Source of the DNA: Pseudomonas nicosulfuronedens
GTDB taxonomy: Bacteria; Pseudomonadota; Gammaproteobacteria; Pseudomonadales; Pseudomonadaceae
DNA length: 64,000 nt
Assembly (NCBI RefSeq): GCF_005877905.1
Contig: NZ_SWDV01000002.1
Coordinates: forward strand, 186,001-250,000
Direction of reading: 5' to 3'
In this document: piece by piece, positions 1-9,568 of the stretch
Layout of the letters: each line of letters starts with the position of its first letter
How positions within the stretch are numbered: position 1 is the first letter of the stretch
Notes under the pieces: model-generated
Database searches by the model: none
The model's input: the letters and a program-made list of their open reading frames with translations, nothing else
Told to the model about the DNA's origin: nothing
Program-made: the position numbers and the translations under genes

Positions 1-1
1 A

Positions 2-1345
2 GCGGCGGCAGGTGTGGTCGGGGCCGGCGGCGCCGGCTTCCCGACTCACGTCAAGCTCAATGCCAGCGCCGAGATCTACCTGGTCAACGGCGCGGAGTGC
101 GAGCCTTTGCTGAAGGTCGACCAGCAGATGGCCGATGAGCAGGCCGAGTGGTTGATCAAGGGGCTGCTGTACGGCATGGCTGCGACCGGCGCCGCTGAAG
201 GCATCATTGCGCTCAAGGCCAAATACCAGGCCGCCATCGATCGCCTGACGCCGTTGCTCCCCGAGCGCGTGCGGTTGCACATCCTGCCGGACATCTATCC
301 GGCCGGCGACGAGGTGATCACCATCTGGCTGGCCACTGGCCGGCGTGTACCGCCGGCGCAGCTTCCGCTGTCCATCGGCGTGGTGGTGAGCAACGTGCAG
401 ACGCTGATCAACGTCGCCCGCGCGGTCGAGCTCGAGCAGCCGGTCACCCAGCGCACCCTGACGGTGAACGGCGCGGTGCGCCAGCCGCTGACGCTCAGCC
501 TGCCGCTGGGTACGCCGCTGCGCGAGGCGCTGGCGTTGGCTGGCGGCTGCACGGTGAGCAATCCCGCCTTCATCAATGGCGGGCCGATGATGGGGCACCT
601 GCTGGATGACCTCGACGAGCCGGTGACCAAGACCACCGGCGGCCTGCTGGTGCTGCCCGAGGATCACCTGCTGATCCGCCGTCGCCGGCAGAGCATGGAC
701 ACGGTGCTGGCCATGGCACGTTCGGTGTGCGAGCAGTGCACGCTGTGCACCGAACTCTGCCCACGGCACATGATCGGTCACGAACTGCCGCCGCACCTGA
801 TCGTGCGCGCCACCAATTACCAGCACATTGCCCAGCCCAGTGTATTGCTGTCGGCGCTGACCTGTTCCGAGTGCGGTATCTGCGAGGCCTATGCCTGCCC
901 GGTGGAGATATCGCCGATGCGCTTGAATCAGGCGCTCAAGGGCCGTCTGCGCGCCGAGGGCGCCCGCTACGAAGGCGAGCTGCGCGCGGCCGACCCGATG
1001 GCCGAGTACCGCCTGCTGCCGGTCAGCCGGCTGATTTCCCGCCTGGAGCTGCAAGCCTTCAACCACAAGGCGCCGATGCAGGTCACGGACGACGCCCCGC
1101 GTGAGGTCAGCCTGCCGTTGCGCCAGCACATCGGCGTTGCAGCCGAGCCTTGCGTTGGCGTGGGCCAGACGGTGGTTGCCGGCCAATGCATCGCCAGCAT
1201 CCCTGAAGGGCAGCTGGGTGTTCCGCTGCACGCGAGTATCGATGGCCAGGTCATCGAGGTCGGTATCAGCCATATCCGCATTGCAGCCTCCACCGCGGAC
1301 ACACTTTCCCAAGGAGAATCTCCATGTATCACGCCATCGGCCTGA
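2..1345 (+). CDS. pduS: PduS-like BMC electron-transfer protein (RnfC-like flavo/Fe-S protein), 5' partial
   Basis: In BMC operons PduS-type proteins pass electrons from NAD(P)H through FMN and Fe-S centres to shell or cobalamin-reducing partners. The frame is open to the left edge, so the true start lies upstream; the family is about 450 aa, so only some N-terminal residues are missing. The glycine-rich RnfC-type nucleotide motif [14 protein letters not shown] is at the very start. Two ferredoxin-like clusters follow, [12 protein letters not shown] and [13 protein letters not shown], together able to bind two 4Fe-4S centres. The C-terminal region looks like the SLBB/barrel-sandwich part of the family. 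Its stop overlaps the start of the pduT-like gene by 22 nt, indicating translational coupling. Assignment is by resemblance to Salmonella PduS. The signature enzyme of the compartment is outside the window, so the substrate is unknown. Confidence 0.88.
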   Translation, partial: AAAGVVGAGGAGFPTHVKLNASAEIYLVNGAECEPLLKVDQQMADEQAEWLIKGLLYGMAATGAAEGIIALKAKYQAAIDRLTPLLPERVRLHILPDIYPAGDEVITIWLATGRRVPPAQLPLSIGVVVSNVQTLINVARAVELEQPVTQRTLTVNGAVRQPLTLSLPLGTPLREALALAGGCTVSNPAFINGGPMMGHLLDDLDEPVTKTTGGLLVLPEDHLLIRRRRQSMDTVLAMARSVCEQCTLCTELCPRHMIGHELPPHLIVRATNYQHIAQPSVLLSALTCSECGICEAYACPVEISPMRLNQALKGRLRAEGARYEGELRAADPMAEYRLLPVSRLISRLELQAFNHKAPMQVTDDAPREVSLPLRQHIGVAAEPCVGVGQTVVAGQCIASIPEGQLGVPLHASIDGQVIEVGISHIRIAASTADTLSQGESPCITPSA

Positions 1346-1872
1346 TCGAGCTGACCAGCATTGCCCGTGGCGTCCAGGTCGCCGACCTGATGCTCAAGAG
1401 TGCCGATGTGCAACTGCTCTCGGCCAAGACCATCTGTCCCGGCAAGTACATTGCCATGGTCGGCGGACAGATCGCTGCGGTGCAGCAGGCCGTTGCCACG
1501 GGAGAAGAGGCGGGCGGCCACATGGTGGTCGATCGCTTCGTTCTGCCCAATATCCACGAATCGGTGTTGCCGGCGATCAGCGGCGTGACCCGGGTGGAGC
1601 GCACCCAGGCGCTGGGCGTGGTGGAAACCTTCAGTGTGGCAGCCTGCATCGAAGCGGCGGACGCCGCGGTGAAAGCGGCCAACGTGGTACTGGTGCGCGT
1701 ACACATGGCCTTCGGCATTGGCGGCAAATGCTACCTGGTGGTGACCGGCGACGTCGCCGACGTGGAGACCGCGGTCAAGGTCGCGTCGCAAAGTGCCGGT
1801 GAGAAGGGTCTGCTGGTTCACAGCATGACGGTTCCCAGGCCGCACGTTGACCTGTGGCAGCACCTGCTCTAG
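1324..1872 (+). CDS. pduT: PduT-like trimeric BMC shell protein (tandem BMC domains, Fe-S pore cysteine)
   Basis: A 182-aa shell protein with two BMC domains in tandem, roughly residues 3-90 and 95-180, matching Salmonella PduT (184 aa) along its length. Cys38, in the TICPGKY loop, is at the position that in PduT trimers holds a 4Fe-4S cluster in the central pore. The motifs VLPAISG and [11 protein letters not shown] are also conserved. A PduS partner encoded immediately upstream, with overlapping reading frames, supports an electron-relay shell facet. This is direct evidence that the genome encodes a real microcompartment. Nothing in the gene tells whether the cargo acts on propanediol, ethanolamine or another substrate. 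Confidence 0.93.
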   Translation: MYHAIGLIELTSIARGVQVADLMLKSADVQLLSAKTICPGKYIAMVGGQIAAVQQAVATGEEAGGHMVVDRFVLPNIHESVLPAISGVTRVERTQALGVVETFSVAACIEAADAAVKAANVVLVRVHMAFGIGGKCYLVVTGDVADVETAVKVASQSAGEKGLLVHSMTVPRPHVDLWQHLL

Positions 1873-2003
1873 CTGACTGAAACAGTCTTGTCAGGCGACC
1901 GAAGAGTCGCTGATCCAAGTAAGAAATGTTGTGCCTTGCAGATGAAGTTGGCGTTCAGCGCCAGATTTGGTCGTGGACCCCGTCGGGGTGTGGCAAGGCA
2001 AGC

Positions 2004-3062
2004 ATGAGCAGTAAAAAGCGCGAGATCGACCTGCATCACTTGTGGCAGGAGCAAGGAACGGGGGGCCCGGCCCAGGAGCCACTGGGGCGTAGCGAGTGTG
2101 TTCGCCTGCGTCGTACGGAGGACGTCTATGCCCATGCCTGTCACATCACCGCCTGGCAGCAGCTTTACGACCAGTTGAGGCCGGGGGCATTCCAGGGGGA
2201 GTTGGACGAGGTCTGGCTGAAGGGGCTGCAGTTCTTCCGTGAACGCACCAGCCACGCCCTGCACCAGTCCTGCATGGTTTGGCCGGGCGCCTTCTGGTTT
2301 GGCATTCCTTTCGCGACACAGGCCCAGGGCTACATTGGTCGTCGGCAGATCGACACCGAGTCCATTGCGGTAAGGCCCGGTGGTCGGGAGTTCGAGCTGA
2401 GCACCCCGGACGACTACGGCATCCTCGGCCTGGTAGTCGACAGAGGGTTGTTGCAGGAACAACTGGAATTCCAGGGGCAGGCGCAGACGTTGTGCCTGCT
2501 GGAAGAACACACCGTGCTGCACCTGGATGCCGCCCACAAGCAACGCTTGTGCATGTACATCGACGAGGCCCTGGAGGTCGCCGCCAAGGCCCCGGCAAGC
2601 ATGGGTACACCGGCGGTCGGCAAGCAACTGAGCCATGAGTTGCTGCTGGTCCTGCTGGCAGCGTTGCAGGGAGCCCAGACAGTCGATCTGGACTGCTCCG
2701 TGACTTCACTGCGCAAGCGGCAGATCGTCTCGCGGGCGCGCGAGTACGTGCTCGACAATCCCAGTGATCACGTGACGGTGCTGGATCTCTGCCAGCGCCT
2801 GCACGTCAGCCAGCGCACACTGCAGAACTGCTTCCTCGAGGTGATCGGCAGAAGCCCGATGAACTACCTCAAGGCCGTGCGCCTGAATGCCGTGCACCGA
2901 GAGCTGGGCAGCCCCTATTCAACGTTCAACACCGTCCAGGATGCAGCCATGGCCTGGGGCTTCTGGCACATGGGTCAGTTTTCACGCGACTACCTGACGC
3001 ATTTCGGCGCCCGGCCTTCGCACACCCTCGCCGAGCGCGCGCGGCTCAGTACGGCCTGGTAG
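2004..3062 (+). CDS. eutR: EutR-type AraC family transcriptional activator
   Basis: A 352-aa regulator starting [14 protein letters not shown]. The ATG at 2004 fits the EutR N terminus better than an upstream in-frame start at 1926. It resembles enterobacterial EutR throughout: the [11 protein letters not shown] and [15 protein letters not shown] segments in the sensor half, then a C-terminal AraC helix-turn-helix (about residues 250-350) with [19 protein letters not shown] and [16 protein letters not shown]. EutR in Salmonella activates eut genes in response to ethanolamine plus cobalamin. Here it follows pduST by 131 nt and precedes a kinase gene on the same strand. An EutR type, rather than PocR, beside Pdu-type proteins hints at an aminoalcohol substrate, but this is inference. 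Confidence 0.85.
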   Translation: MSSKKREIDLHHLWQEQGTGGPAQEPLGRSECVRLRRTEDVYAHACHITAWQQLYDQLRPGAFQGELDEVWLKGLQFFRERTSHALHQSCMVWPGAFWFGIPFATQAQGYIGRRQIDTESIAVRPGGREFELSTPDDYGILGLVVDRGLLQEQLEFQGQAQTLCLLEEHTVLHLDAAHKQRLCMYIDEALEVAAKAPASMGTPAVGKQLSHELLLVLLAALQGAQTVDLDCSVTSLRKRQIVSRAREYVLDNPSDHVTVLDLCQRLHVSQRTLQNCFLEVIGRSPMNYLKAVRLNAVHRELGSPYSTFNTVQDAAMAWGFWHMGQFSRDYLTHFGARPSHTLAERARLSTAW

Positions 3063-3148
3063 CCGCCAGCCTTCCCGTCAATCACTCCATCGTTCCGTTC
3101 GTGCCTGCAGCGCAGGCGCGACGGGCACTTTTTACCCAGGAATCAACG

Positions 3149-4330
3149 ATGTCCCAGAGAAACGTCCTTGTCATCAATTGTGGAAGCTCCTCCATCAAGT
3201 TCGCCCTGATCGGGGAGGGCCGCAGCCACTTTCTGCTGTCCGGGATTGCCGAGCGACTGGGCTCGGCAGAGGCGCTGTTGCGGGTGCGTGACCGCGAAAG
3301 TGAAGACTGCCTGCCGATTCCCCACGCCGGTTATGCACAAGCCCTCGCCCGGCTATTGCCGCTGGCACGCCTGGCTGCAGGAGGTGAGCTATATGGCGTG
3401 GGGCATCGCGTGGTGCATGGTGGCGAGCACTTCACCCAGGCGTGCCGAATCGACCCCCAGGTAGTGGATACCATCCGCGCCACCATTGGCCTCGCCCCCT
3501 TGCATAATCCCGGCGCTCTGGCAGGCATCGAGGCGGTTCTGCAGCTGTTTCCCTCGATGCCGCAGGTGGCGGTATTCGACACGGCATTCCATCAGACGTT
3601 GCCCGAGCACGCTTACCGTTATGCATTGCCGGATGAGCTGTACCGCGAGCACGGAGTGAGGCGCTACGGTTTTCATGGCACCAGCCACCGCTGCGTCAGC
3701 CAGCGCGCCGCCGCGCTCTGCGACCTGCCCATCGACGACAGCTGCTGGCTCTCGGCGCACCTGGGCAATGGCAGTTCGACCTGCGCCATCGTCGACGGTC
3801 GCAGCCGTGACACCAGCATGGGCATGACACCGCTGGAGGGATTGGCGATGGGGACTCGCAGCGGAGACGTCGACCCCAACCTGCACATTCATCTGATGCG
3901 TACCTTGGGCTGGTCGATCGAGCGAATCGATCGCCTGCTCAACCAGGAAAGTGGCCTTCTGGGGATGTCCGGGTTGTCCAACGATATGCGTACGCTGGAG
4001 CAGGCTCGAGCCGAAGGGCACCCGGGAGCGACCCTGGCCATCGAGGTGTTCTGCTATCGGCTGGCGAAGTCGCTGGCAGCGATGAGCTGTGCGCTGCCTC
4101 GTATCGACGGCCTGATCTTCACCGGTGGGATCGGTGAGAACTCGGCGCTGATCCGTAGCCTGACCGTGGGGCATCTGCGGGTTCTGGGTTTTGCTCTGGA
4201 CGAGAGCGCCAACCAGACTCGGGGCAACCAGGGGCGAGCGATTCAGGCGGTTGGCAGTCCGCGGGTATTGGTCGTACCGACTGCCGAGGAAGAGATGATC
4301 GCTGTGGATACCCTGACGCTCCTCGGCTGA
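3149..4330 (+). CDS. ackA: Acetate/propionate kinase (AckA/PduW family)
   Basis: A 393-aa ASKHA-fold kinase that converts acyl phosphate plus ADP to the acid and ATP. It shows the phosphate-1 motif [13 protein letters not shown] near the N terminus, the [10 protein letters not shown] segment, the adenosine region with [11 protein letters not shown], and FTGGIGENS near the C terminus; length is normal. The start at 3149 follows AGGA and gives the canonical N terminus; an open stretch upstream is probably untranslated. Beside a BMC operon it most likely acts as the substrate-level phosphorylation step after acyl-CoA is turned to acyl phosphate (PduW/EutQ role). Acetyl versus propionyl preference cannot be read from sequence. 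A perfect hairpin overlaps its stop codon. Confidence 0.9.
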   Translation: MSQRNVLVINCGSSSIKFALIGEGRSHFLLSGIAERLGSAEALLRVRDRESEDCLPIPHAGYAQALARLLPLARLAAGGELYGVGHRVVHGGEHFTQACRIDPQVVDTIRATIGLAPLHNPGALAGIEAVLQLFPSMPQVAVFDTAFHQTLPEHAYRYALPDELYREHGVRRYGFHGTSHRCVSQRAAALCDLPIDDSCWLSAHLGNGSSTCAIVDGRSRDTSMGMTPLEGLAMGTRSGDVDPNLHIHLMRTLGWSIERIDRLLNQESGLLGMSGLSNDMRTLEQARAEGHPGATLAIEVFCYRLAKSLAAMSCALPRIDGLIFTGGIGENSALIRSLTVGHLRVLGFALDESANQTRGNQGRAIQAVGSPRVLVVPTAEEEMIAVDTLTLLG

Positions 4331-4340
4331 GGAGCGTCAG
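4313..4340. terminator. Hairpin spanning the ackA stop, probable bidirectional terminator
   Basis: Perfect inverted repeat with 11-bp arms (CTGACGCTCCT, 4313-4323, and its complement, 4330-4340) around a 6-nt loop. The ackA TGA is inside it, and the converging dxs gene ends 9 nt away. Neither strand has a clear T tract, so intrinsic termination is plausible but not proven. Confidence 0.5.
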
Positions 4341-4348
4341 GCTGACTC

Positions 4349-6274
4349 TCAGCGCTGCTGGCTGGCGCTGAGGTTCAGCAGGTTCAGGCGTTGTTCGACG
4401 GCGCGCTGAATGCCATCCGCGTCAAGACCGCACTCCGCGAGCATCTGCGCCGGCTTGGCGTGCTCGACGTAGTAGTCCGGCAGGCCCAGGTGCAGGATCG
4501 GCTGCTGGAGGTTCTCGCGGGCGAGGAATTCGCTGACGGCGGCGCCGGCGCCACCCATCACCGAGTTCTCCTCGACGGTCACCAGCAGCTCGTGGCTGGC
4601 GGCAAGCTGGCGTACCAGTTCCTCATCCAGCGGCTTGACGAAGCGCATGTCGGCAACCGTGGCGTCGAACTGCTCGGCCACTTTCAGCGCTTCGGCCAGT
4701 TGCACGCCGAACACCAGGAAGGCGACCTTGCCGGCCTTGCCTTCGCGGCGCACCACGCCCTTGCCGATCTCCACCGGAGCCAGTTCGGCCTCGATGGTGG
4801 CGTTCGGGCCGGTGCCGCGCGGGTAACGCACCGCCGCCGGGCCCTCGAAGTGATGGCCGGTGGTGAGCAGCTTGCGCAGTTCGTTCTCGTCGCTGGGGGT
4901 CATCACCAGCATGCCGGGGATGCAGCGCAGGTAGGAGAGGTCGAAGCTGCCGGCGTGGGTCGGACCGTCTTCGCCCACCAGTCCGGCGCGGTCGATGGCG
5001 AACAGCACGTCGAGGTTCTGCACCGCGACGTCGTGGATCAGCTGGTCGTAGCCGCGTTGCAGGAAGGTGGAGTAGATCGCCACCACGGGCTTGGCGCCGT
5101 CGCAGGCCATGCCGGCCGCCAGGGTCACGGCGTGCTGCTCGGCGATGGCGACGTCGAAGTAGCGGTCCGGGAACCGGTCGGCAAAGGCCACCAGGTCGGA
5201 GCCTTCCTTCATCGCCGGGGTGATGCCGACCAGGCGCGGGTCCTGGGCAGCCATGTCGCACAGCCACTGGCCGAACACGCTGGAGTACTTCGGCCCGCCA
5301 GCCTTCTTCGGCACGGCGTGGGCGGGAGCGCCTTCGGGTTCGAGCTTGGTGATGGCGTGGTAGCCGATCGGGTCGATCTCGGCCGGCCCGAAGCCCTTGC
5401 CCTTCTTGGTCACCACGTGGAGGAACTGCGGGCCCTTGAGGTCACGCATGTTGCGCAGGGTGGCGATCAGGGTCGGCAGGTCGTGGCCGTCGATGGGGCC
5501 GATGTAGTTCCAGCCCAGTTCTTCGAAGAGTGTGCCGGGGACCAGCATGCCCTTGGCGTACTCTTCGGTGCGGCGGGCGATCTCCCAGGCGCCGGGCAGG
5601 CGCGAGAGCACCTTTTTGCTGCCTTCGCGCATGCTGCTATAGGTGCGGCTGGAGAGGATCTTGGCCAGGTAGTTGGACAGGCCGCCGACGTTGTTGGAGA
5701 TCGACATGTCGTTGTCGTTGAGGATCACCAGCATGTCGGCCTTCACTTCCGACGCGTGGTTGAGCGCCTCGAAGGCCATGCCGGCGGTCAGCGCGCCGTC
5801 ACCGATCACCGCCACCGACTTGCGGTTGGAACCTTGCATCCGAGCGGCGATGGCCATGCCGAGGGCGGCACTGATGGAGGTGCTGGAGTGACCGACGCCG
5901 AAGGTGTCGTACTCGCTTTCCGAACGACGCGGGAAGGCGGCCAGGCCGTCCTTCTGGCGCAGGCTGCCCATGCGCTCGCGGCGACCGGTGAGGATCTTGT
6001 GCGGGTAGGCCTGGTGGCCGACGTCCCACACCAGCCGGTCGTCCGGGGTGTCGAAGACGTAGTGCAGGGCGACCGTCAATTCGATGACGCCCAGGCCTGC
6101 GCCGAAGTGGCCGCCGGTCTGGCCGACGCTGTACAGGAGGTACTGGCGCAGTTCGTCAGCGAGGGTCAGCAGCTCCGCTTCCCCGAGCCGGCGCAGTTCG
6201 ACCGGCGTGCTGGCGCGGTCGAGCAAGGGCGTGGCAGGGCGCTCGCGGGGAATCTCGTGGAACGTCGTGGGCAT
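4349..6274 (-). CDS. dxs: 1-deoxy-D-xylulose-5-phosphate synthase
   Basis: A 641-aa thiamine-diphosphate enzyme that joins pyruvate and glyceraldehyde-3-phosphate in the first step of the MEP isoprenoid pathway. It matches Pseudomonas Dxs from [20 protein letters not shown] to the C terminus. The ThDP/Mg motif [17 protein letters not shown], the transketolase-like motif [16 protein letters not shown] and the [18 protein letters not shown] segment are present. The start at 6274 reproduces the family N terminus; an upstream in-frame ATG at 6298 would add eight unlikely residues. In other pseudomonads dxs directly follows ispA in one operon. Here the 16-kb lhp cluster separates them, so dxs should need its own promoter between 6275 and 6518. 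Confidence 0.97.
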   Translation of the reverse strand: MPTTFHEIPRERPATPLLDRASTPVELRRLGEAELLTLADELRQYLLYSVGQTGGHFGAGLGVIELTVALHYVFDTPDDRLVWDVGHQAYPHKILTGRRERMGSLRQKDGLAAFPRRSESEYDTFGVGHSSTSISAALGMAIAARMQGSNRKSVAVIGDGALTAGMAFEALNHASEVKADMLVILNDNDMSISNNVGGLSNYLAKILSSRTYSSMREGSKKVLSRLPGAWEIARRTEEYAKGMLVPGTLFEELGWNYIGPIDGHDLPTLIATLRNMRDLKGPQFLHVVTKKGKGFGPAEIDPIGYHAITKLEPEGAPAHAVPKKAGGPKYSSVFGQWLCDMAAQDPRLVGITPAMKEGSDLVAFADRFPDRYFDVAIAEQHAVTLAAGMACDGAKPVVAIYSTFLQRGYDQLIHDVAVQNLDVLFAIDRAGLVGEDGPTHAGSFDLSYLRCIPGMLVMTPSDENELRKLLTTGHHFEGPAAVRYPRGTGPNATIEAELAPVEIGKGVVRREGKAGKVAFLVFGVQLAEALKVAEQFDATVADMRFVKPLDEELVRQLAASHELLVTVEENSVMGGAGAAVSEFLARENLQQPILHLGLPDYYVEHAKPAQMLAECGLDADGIQRAVEQRLNLLNLSASQQR

Positions 6275-6324
6275 CAGGCTGATCGTTATGAGAGGCAAAG
6301 ATGCGGAAGTTTACCCGAAGCTCC

Positions 6325-6354
6325 GGATTGGCCCAAGCAACGTAGGGCCAATCC
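6325..6354. repeat. Perfect inverted repeat between dxs and the reductase gene
   Basis: Ten-bp arms GGATTGGCCC and GGGCCAATCC around a 10-nt loop, 51 nt upstream of the dxs start and 164 nt upstream of the divergent reductase gene. It may be an operator, an attenuator-like hairpin in a dxs leader, or a scar of the lhp insertion. No T tract follows it on either strand. Confidence 0.5.
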
Positions 6355-6518
6355 TTTGGACGACCGGATGGTCGGGATGCGGTCGTCAGGCTGTGCCGAA
6401 ATCGTCGTTGCTTCCGACGATTGCACGCAAGCGAGCCTTGGAGGCAGCCGCCACTGTAGGCAGGATGATGACCAGCGGCGGATTGCCGCAGTCTTTTGTA
6501 GCAATCGAGGAGGATGGT

Positions 6519-7523
6519 GTGACCCGACTGAGCCTGGAAGAACTGCGCGAATTGTCCGAAGCGATCCTGCGTCGCCACGGTTTCAGCGAGCCCCATGTAC
6601 AGGGCGTGACCGAGACGGTGCTGGCCGGCGAGCGCGACGGCTGCACTTCCCATGGCGTGTGGCGGCTGTTGGGTTGCATCCATACGGCGCGTGCCGGAAA
6701 GGTTTCGCTGGATGCCGTGCCGCACCTGTCGGAGCCTGCCCCGGCGCTGGTACGGGTAGACGCCAAGGGTGGCTTCTCGCAGTGCGCCTTTGACCTCGGG
6801 CTGCCGAAACTGGTGGAGAAGGCGCGGAGCCAGGGCATTGCTGCAATGGCGGTCAACCATTGCGTGCACTTTTCGGCGCTGTGGGTGGAGATCGAACGGA
6901 TCGTCGCCCAGGGTCTGGTGGCGCTGGCGGTGACTCCGGCCCAGGCCTACGTGGCACCGGCAGGGGGGACGCGGCCTTTGTTCGGTACCAACCCCATCGC
7001 TTTCGGCTGGCCGCGTGCCGGGCAGAATCCCTACGTCTTCGACTTCGCCACCACCGTCGTGGCGCGCGGGGAAATCCAGCTGCACGAGCGCGAGGGCAAG
7101 TCCATCCCGCTGGGCTGGGGTATCGATGCAGAAGGTCAGCCCAGTACGGATGCGAGCGCCGTGCTCGACGGCGCCATGCTGACCTTCGGTGGGCACAAGG
7201 GCTCGGCGCTGGCGACTATGGTCGAGTTGATCGCCGGCCCGCTGATTGGCGACCTGACCAGTGCCGAGTCCACGGTCTTCGACGCCGGGACGAAGTCTTC
7301 GCCGTATCATGGTGAATTGCTGATCGCCATCGACCCGGCGCGCTTCCTCGGTGCGGATGCTGCGCAGCACCTGGCGCGGGCGGAAACCCTGTTCGAATCC
7401 ATCGTCGACATGGGCGCGCGCCTGCCGTCTCAGCGGCGTTTCGCGGCGCGCGAACGCAGCTTGAAAGAGGGCGTGGAGATCAGCGATTCGCTGTATGCCG
7501 ATCTGCGCAAGCTGCTGGAGTAG
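6519..7523 (+). CDS. dpkA: Delta1-pyrroline/piperideine-2-carboxylate reductase (DpkA/LhpD family)
   Basis: A 334-aa member of the malate/L-lactate dehydrogenase (YlbC/DpkA) fold. It reduces cyclic imino acids such as delta1-pyrroline-2-carboxylate to L-proline with NAD(P)H. Visible family hallmarks are GCTSHGVWRL, AVNHCVHFSALW, PLFGTNPIAF and FGGHKGSALATMVELI, in the order of P. putida DpkA. The GTG start at 6519 is chosen because GAGGAGG at 6507-6513 lies 5 nt before it; upstream in-frame codons have no such site. It diverges from dxs and converges on the semialdehyde dehydrogenase gene. In this cluster it would take the product of the 3-hydroxyproline dehydratases to proline. Cofactor and exact substrate are inferred. 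Confidence 0.86.
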   Translation: MTRLSLEELRELSEAILRRHGFSEPHVQGVTETVLAGERDGCTSHGVWRLLGCIHTARAGKVSLDAVPHLSEPAPALVRVDAKGGFSQCAFDLGLPKLVEKARSQGIAAMAVNHCVHFSALWVEIERIVAQGLVALAVTPAQAYVAPAGGTRPLFGTNPIAFGWPRAGQNPYVFDFATTVVARGEIQLHEREGKSIPLGWGIDAEGQPSTDASAVLDGAMLTFGGHKGSALATMVELIAGPLIGDLTSAESTVFDAGTKSSPYHGELLIAIDPARFLGADAAQHLARAETLFESIVDMGARLPSQRRFAARERSLKEGVEISDSLYADLRKLLE

Positions 7524-7635
7524 GCAGGACGTAGGGCTAATAACCTGGAACAGGTTATCCGCCGCTGGCTTCGTAGCGGATAGCGCTGGCGCGTTATGCG
7601 CCCTGCGAAAAGCCATGCCTCGCGGCGTTTCGCGA

Positions 7636-7665
7636 ATAAAAAAGCCCCGGCGCAAGGCCGGGGCT
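7636..7665 (-). terminator. Rho-independent terminator after the lhpG-like gene
   Basis: Arms AGCCCCGG (7643-7650) and CCGGGGCT (7658-7665) with a 7-nt loop. On the - strand the stem is followed by six T residues. It lies 51 nt past the stop of the aldehyde dehydrogenase gene and would also separate it from the converging reductase gene. Confidence 0.85.
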
Positions 7666-7715
7666 GAGCATCGGCGCGGGACTGGCCGACAGTTCACTCC
7701 CGCGCCGACGAACCT

Positions 7716-9293
7716 TCAGCGAGTCACCGCGTTGCGTGTCGTCTCGCCATCCACCAGCCGCGCGATACCCAGTGGGTTGGCGTCCTTCAGCGCCTCGGGC
7801 AGCAGCGCATCCGGGTAGTTCTGGTAGCACACCGGACGCAGGAAGCGGTCGATGGCCAGGCTGCCGACGGATGTGCCGCGCGCGTCGGAGGTCGCCGGAT
7901 AGGGGCCGCCGTGAACCATGGCGTCGCAGACTTCCACGCCGGTGGGGTAGCCATTGATCAGCAGGCGTCCGGCCTTGCGTTCCAGTACTGGCACCAAGGC
8001 GGCGAAGCGTGAGAGATCGTCCGGTTCGGCGATCAGCGTGGCGGTGAGCTGGCCGTGCAGGCCGTCCAGCGCGCGGCGCAGTTCGGCTTCATCGGCCACT
8101 TCGACGACGAGGGTGGTGGGGCCGAAGACTTCCTCCTGCAACAGCTCTTCGCCCTCCAGCAGCAGCTCGGCCTTGGCCTGGAACAGTTGCGGGAATGCCT
8201 GCCGGCCTTCCTGCGGATGCCCGGCGAGGTGGCGCAGGCCGGGATGGGGCAGCAGGCGGGAGACGCCCTTTTCATAACTGTTCAGCGTGCCGGCGTTGAG
8301 CATGGTCTGCGCCGGGCGCTGGCCGATCTCGGCGATCAGGTTGGCGACGAACAGGCTGAACGCGGGCGAGGCGACGCCGATCACCAGGCCGGGATTCGTG
8401 CAGAACTGGCCGCAGCCCATCACCACCGAATCCGCCAGTTCGCGGGCGATCTTTTCGCAGCGAGATTCCAGGGCAGCGGGTAGCACGAGGACCGGGTTGA
8501 TGCTGCTCATTTCGGCAAACACCGGGATCGGCTGCGGACGGGCGGCCGCCAGGTCGCACAGTGCACGACCGCCCTTGAGCGAGCCAGTGAAGCCGACCGC
8601 CTGGATCGCCGGGTGCTTCACCAGCGGTTCGCCGACGCCGGCGCCATAGATCATGTTGAACACGCCGGCCGGCATGCCGGTGGATTCGGCGGCGCGGATG
8701 ATGGCCTCGCCGACCCATTCCGCCGTGGCCATGTGGCCGCTGTGGGCTTTCACCACCACCGGGCAACCGGCAGCGAGGGCGGCGGCGGTGTCGCCACCGG
8801 CGGTGGAGAAGGCCAGCGGGAAGTTGCTGGCGCCGAACACGGCCACCGGGCCGACGCCGGTGCGATATTGGCGCAGGTCCGGGCGTGGCAGCGGCTGGCG
8901 ATCCGGCAGGGCGCGGTCGATGCGCGCGCCGAGGAAGTCGCCGCGGCGCAACACCCTGGCGAACAGGCGCATCTGGTTCGCGGTGCGGCCCCGTTCGCCC
9001 TGGATACGTGCGGCGGGCAGCGCGGTCTCGCGGCAGACGGTGGCGATGAAGTCGTCGCCGAGGGCTTCGAGCTCCGTGGCGATGGCGTCGAGGAACTGTG
9101 CGCGGCGTTCCGGCGACAAGGCGTTGTAGGTCGGGAAGGCCGCTTCGGCGGCGCGGGCGGCGGCGTCGACTTCGGCTTCGGTGGCCTGGAGGAAGTCACG
9201 GGGCAGGGCTTCGCCGGTGCTGGCGTCGAGGCTCTGCAGGCGGACATTGCCGGCGCCGACGCGCTGGCCGGCGATGAAGTTCTGGGCGGTCAT
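7716..9293 (-). CDS. lhpG: Alpha-ketoglutaric semialdehyde dehydrogenase (LhpG-type aldehyde dehydrogenase)
   Basis: A 525-aa aldehyde dehydrogenase that would oxidise 2-oxoglutarate semialdehyde to 2-oxoglutarate, the last step of 4-hydroxyproline catabolism. Active-site features are the general-base segment FAEMSSINPVLVLP and the nucleophile motif GQFCTNPGL; the Rossmann region has VFGASNFPLAFSTAGGDTA. The length fits the KGSADH class with its longer N and C termini rather than the 480-500 aa betaine-aldehyde type. It is downstream of the deaminase gene that makes its substrate, separated by 275 nt of repeats, and followed by a strong terminator. The ATG at 9293 follows a GAGAG purine stretch. 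Confidence 0.88.
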   Translation of the reverse strand: MTAQNFIAGQRVGAGNVRLQSLDASTGEALPRDFLQATEAEVDAAARAAEAAFPTYNALSPERRAQFLDAIATELEALGDDFIATVCRETALPAARIQGERGRTANQMRLFARVLRRGDFLGARIDRALPDRQPLPRPDLRQYRTGVGPVAVFGASNFPLAFSTAGGDTAAALAAGCPVVVKAHSGHMATAEWVGEAIIRAAESTGMPAGVFNMIYGAGVGEPLVKHPAIQAVGFTGSLKGGRALCDLAAARPQPIPVFAEMSSINPVLVLPAALESRCEKIARELADSVVMGCGQFCTNPGLVIGVASPAFSLFVANLIAEIGQRPAQTMLNAGTLNSYEKGVSRLLPHPGLRHLAGHPQEGRQAFPQLFQAKAELLLEGEELLQEEVFGPTTLVVEVADEAELRRALDGLHGQLTATLIAEPDDLSRFAALVPVLERKAGRLLINGYPTGVEVCDAMVHGGPYPATSDARGTSVGSLAIDRFLRPVCYQNYPDALLPEALKDANPLGIARLVDGETTRNAVTR

Positions 9294-9330
9294 GGGCGGG
9301 CTCTCTGGTGCTGGATTTCGGTACGGCGAA

Positions 9331-9370
9331 GAGCCCCTCTCCCCAGCCCTCTCCCTGAAGGGAGAGGGAG
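9331..9370 (-). repeat. CT-rich intergenic repeat, copy A1
   Basis: A CCCCTCTCCC-type element with an internal hairpin CTCCCTGAAGGGAGAG. Its complement closely matches the copy at 16762-16800. It sits 37 nt upstream of the aldehyde dehydrogenase start, as the first of an inverted pair. Confidence 0.7.
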
Positions 9371-9451
9371 TGTCCGAGTGGCTCGAGCTGTCGAGTACTC
9401 CTGAAGGAAAGGTGTCAGGAGGACTACGTTCTGCCCCCTCACGCCGAACCA

Positions 9452-9500
9452 GTCCCCTCTCCCTTCGGAGCGGGGCGCGCAGCTAGGGTTAGGGAGAGGG
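9452..9500 (+). repeat. CT-rich intergenic repeat, copy A2
   Basis: Carries the CCCCTCTCCCTTCGGAG, GCGGGGCGCGCAGC and TTAGGGAGAGGG blocks. Its complement closely matches the copy at 16669-16717. With copy A1 it forms an inverted pair in the 275-nt gap between the deaminase and dehydrogenase genes, which otherwise holds nothing recognised. Confidence 0.7.
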
Positions 9501-9568
9501 CATCGAACGCGCGGGTGAACCTTGGAGTTTCGGTTCGCGCCGACTGCCCCTCTTTCCGGAAGTCGCGA

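Noticed and set aside
1891-1914. GCGAC-CGAAGA-GTCGC stem after pduT as a terminator
   Set aside because: Only a five-bp clean stem with a bulged extension and no T tract; too weak to call.
4391-6793. 800-codon + strand open frame opposite dxs
   Set aside because: It is antisense to a clear dxs gene; high GC content keeps the complementary frame free of stops. Its histidine/valine/glycine-rich translation has no family features.
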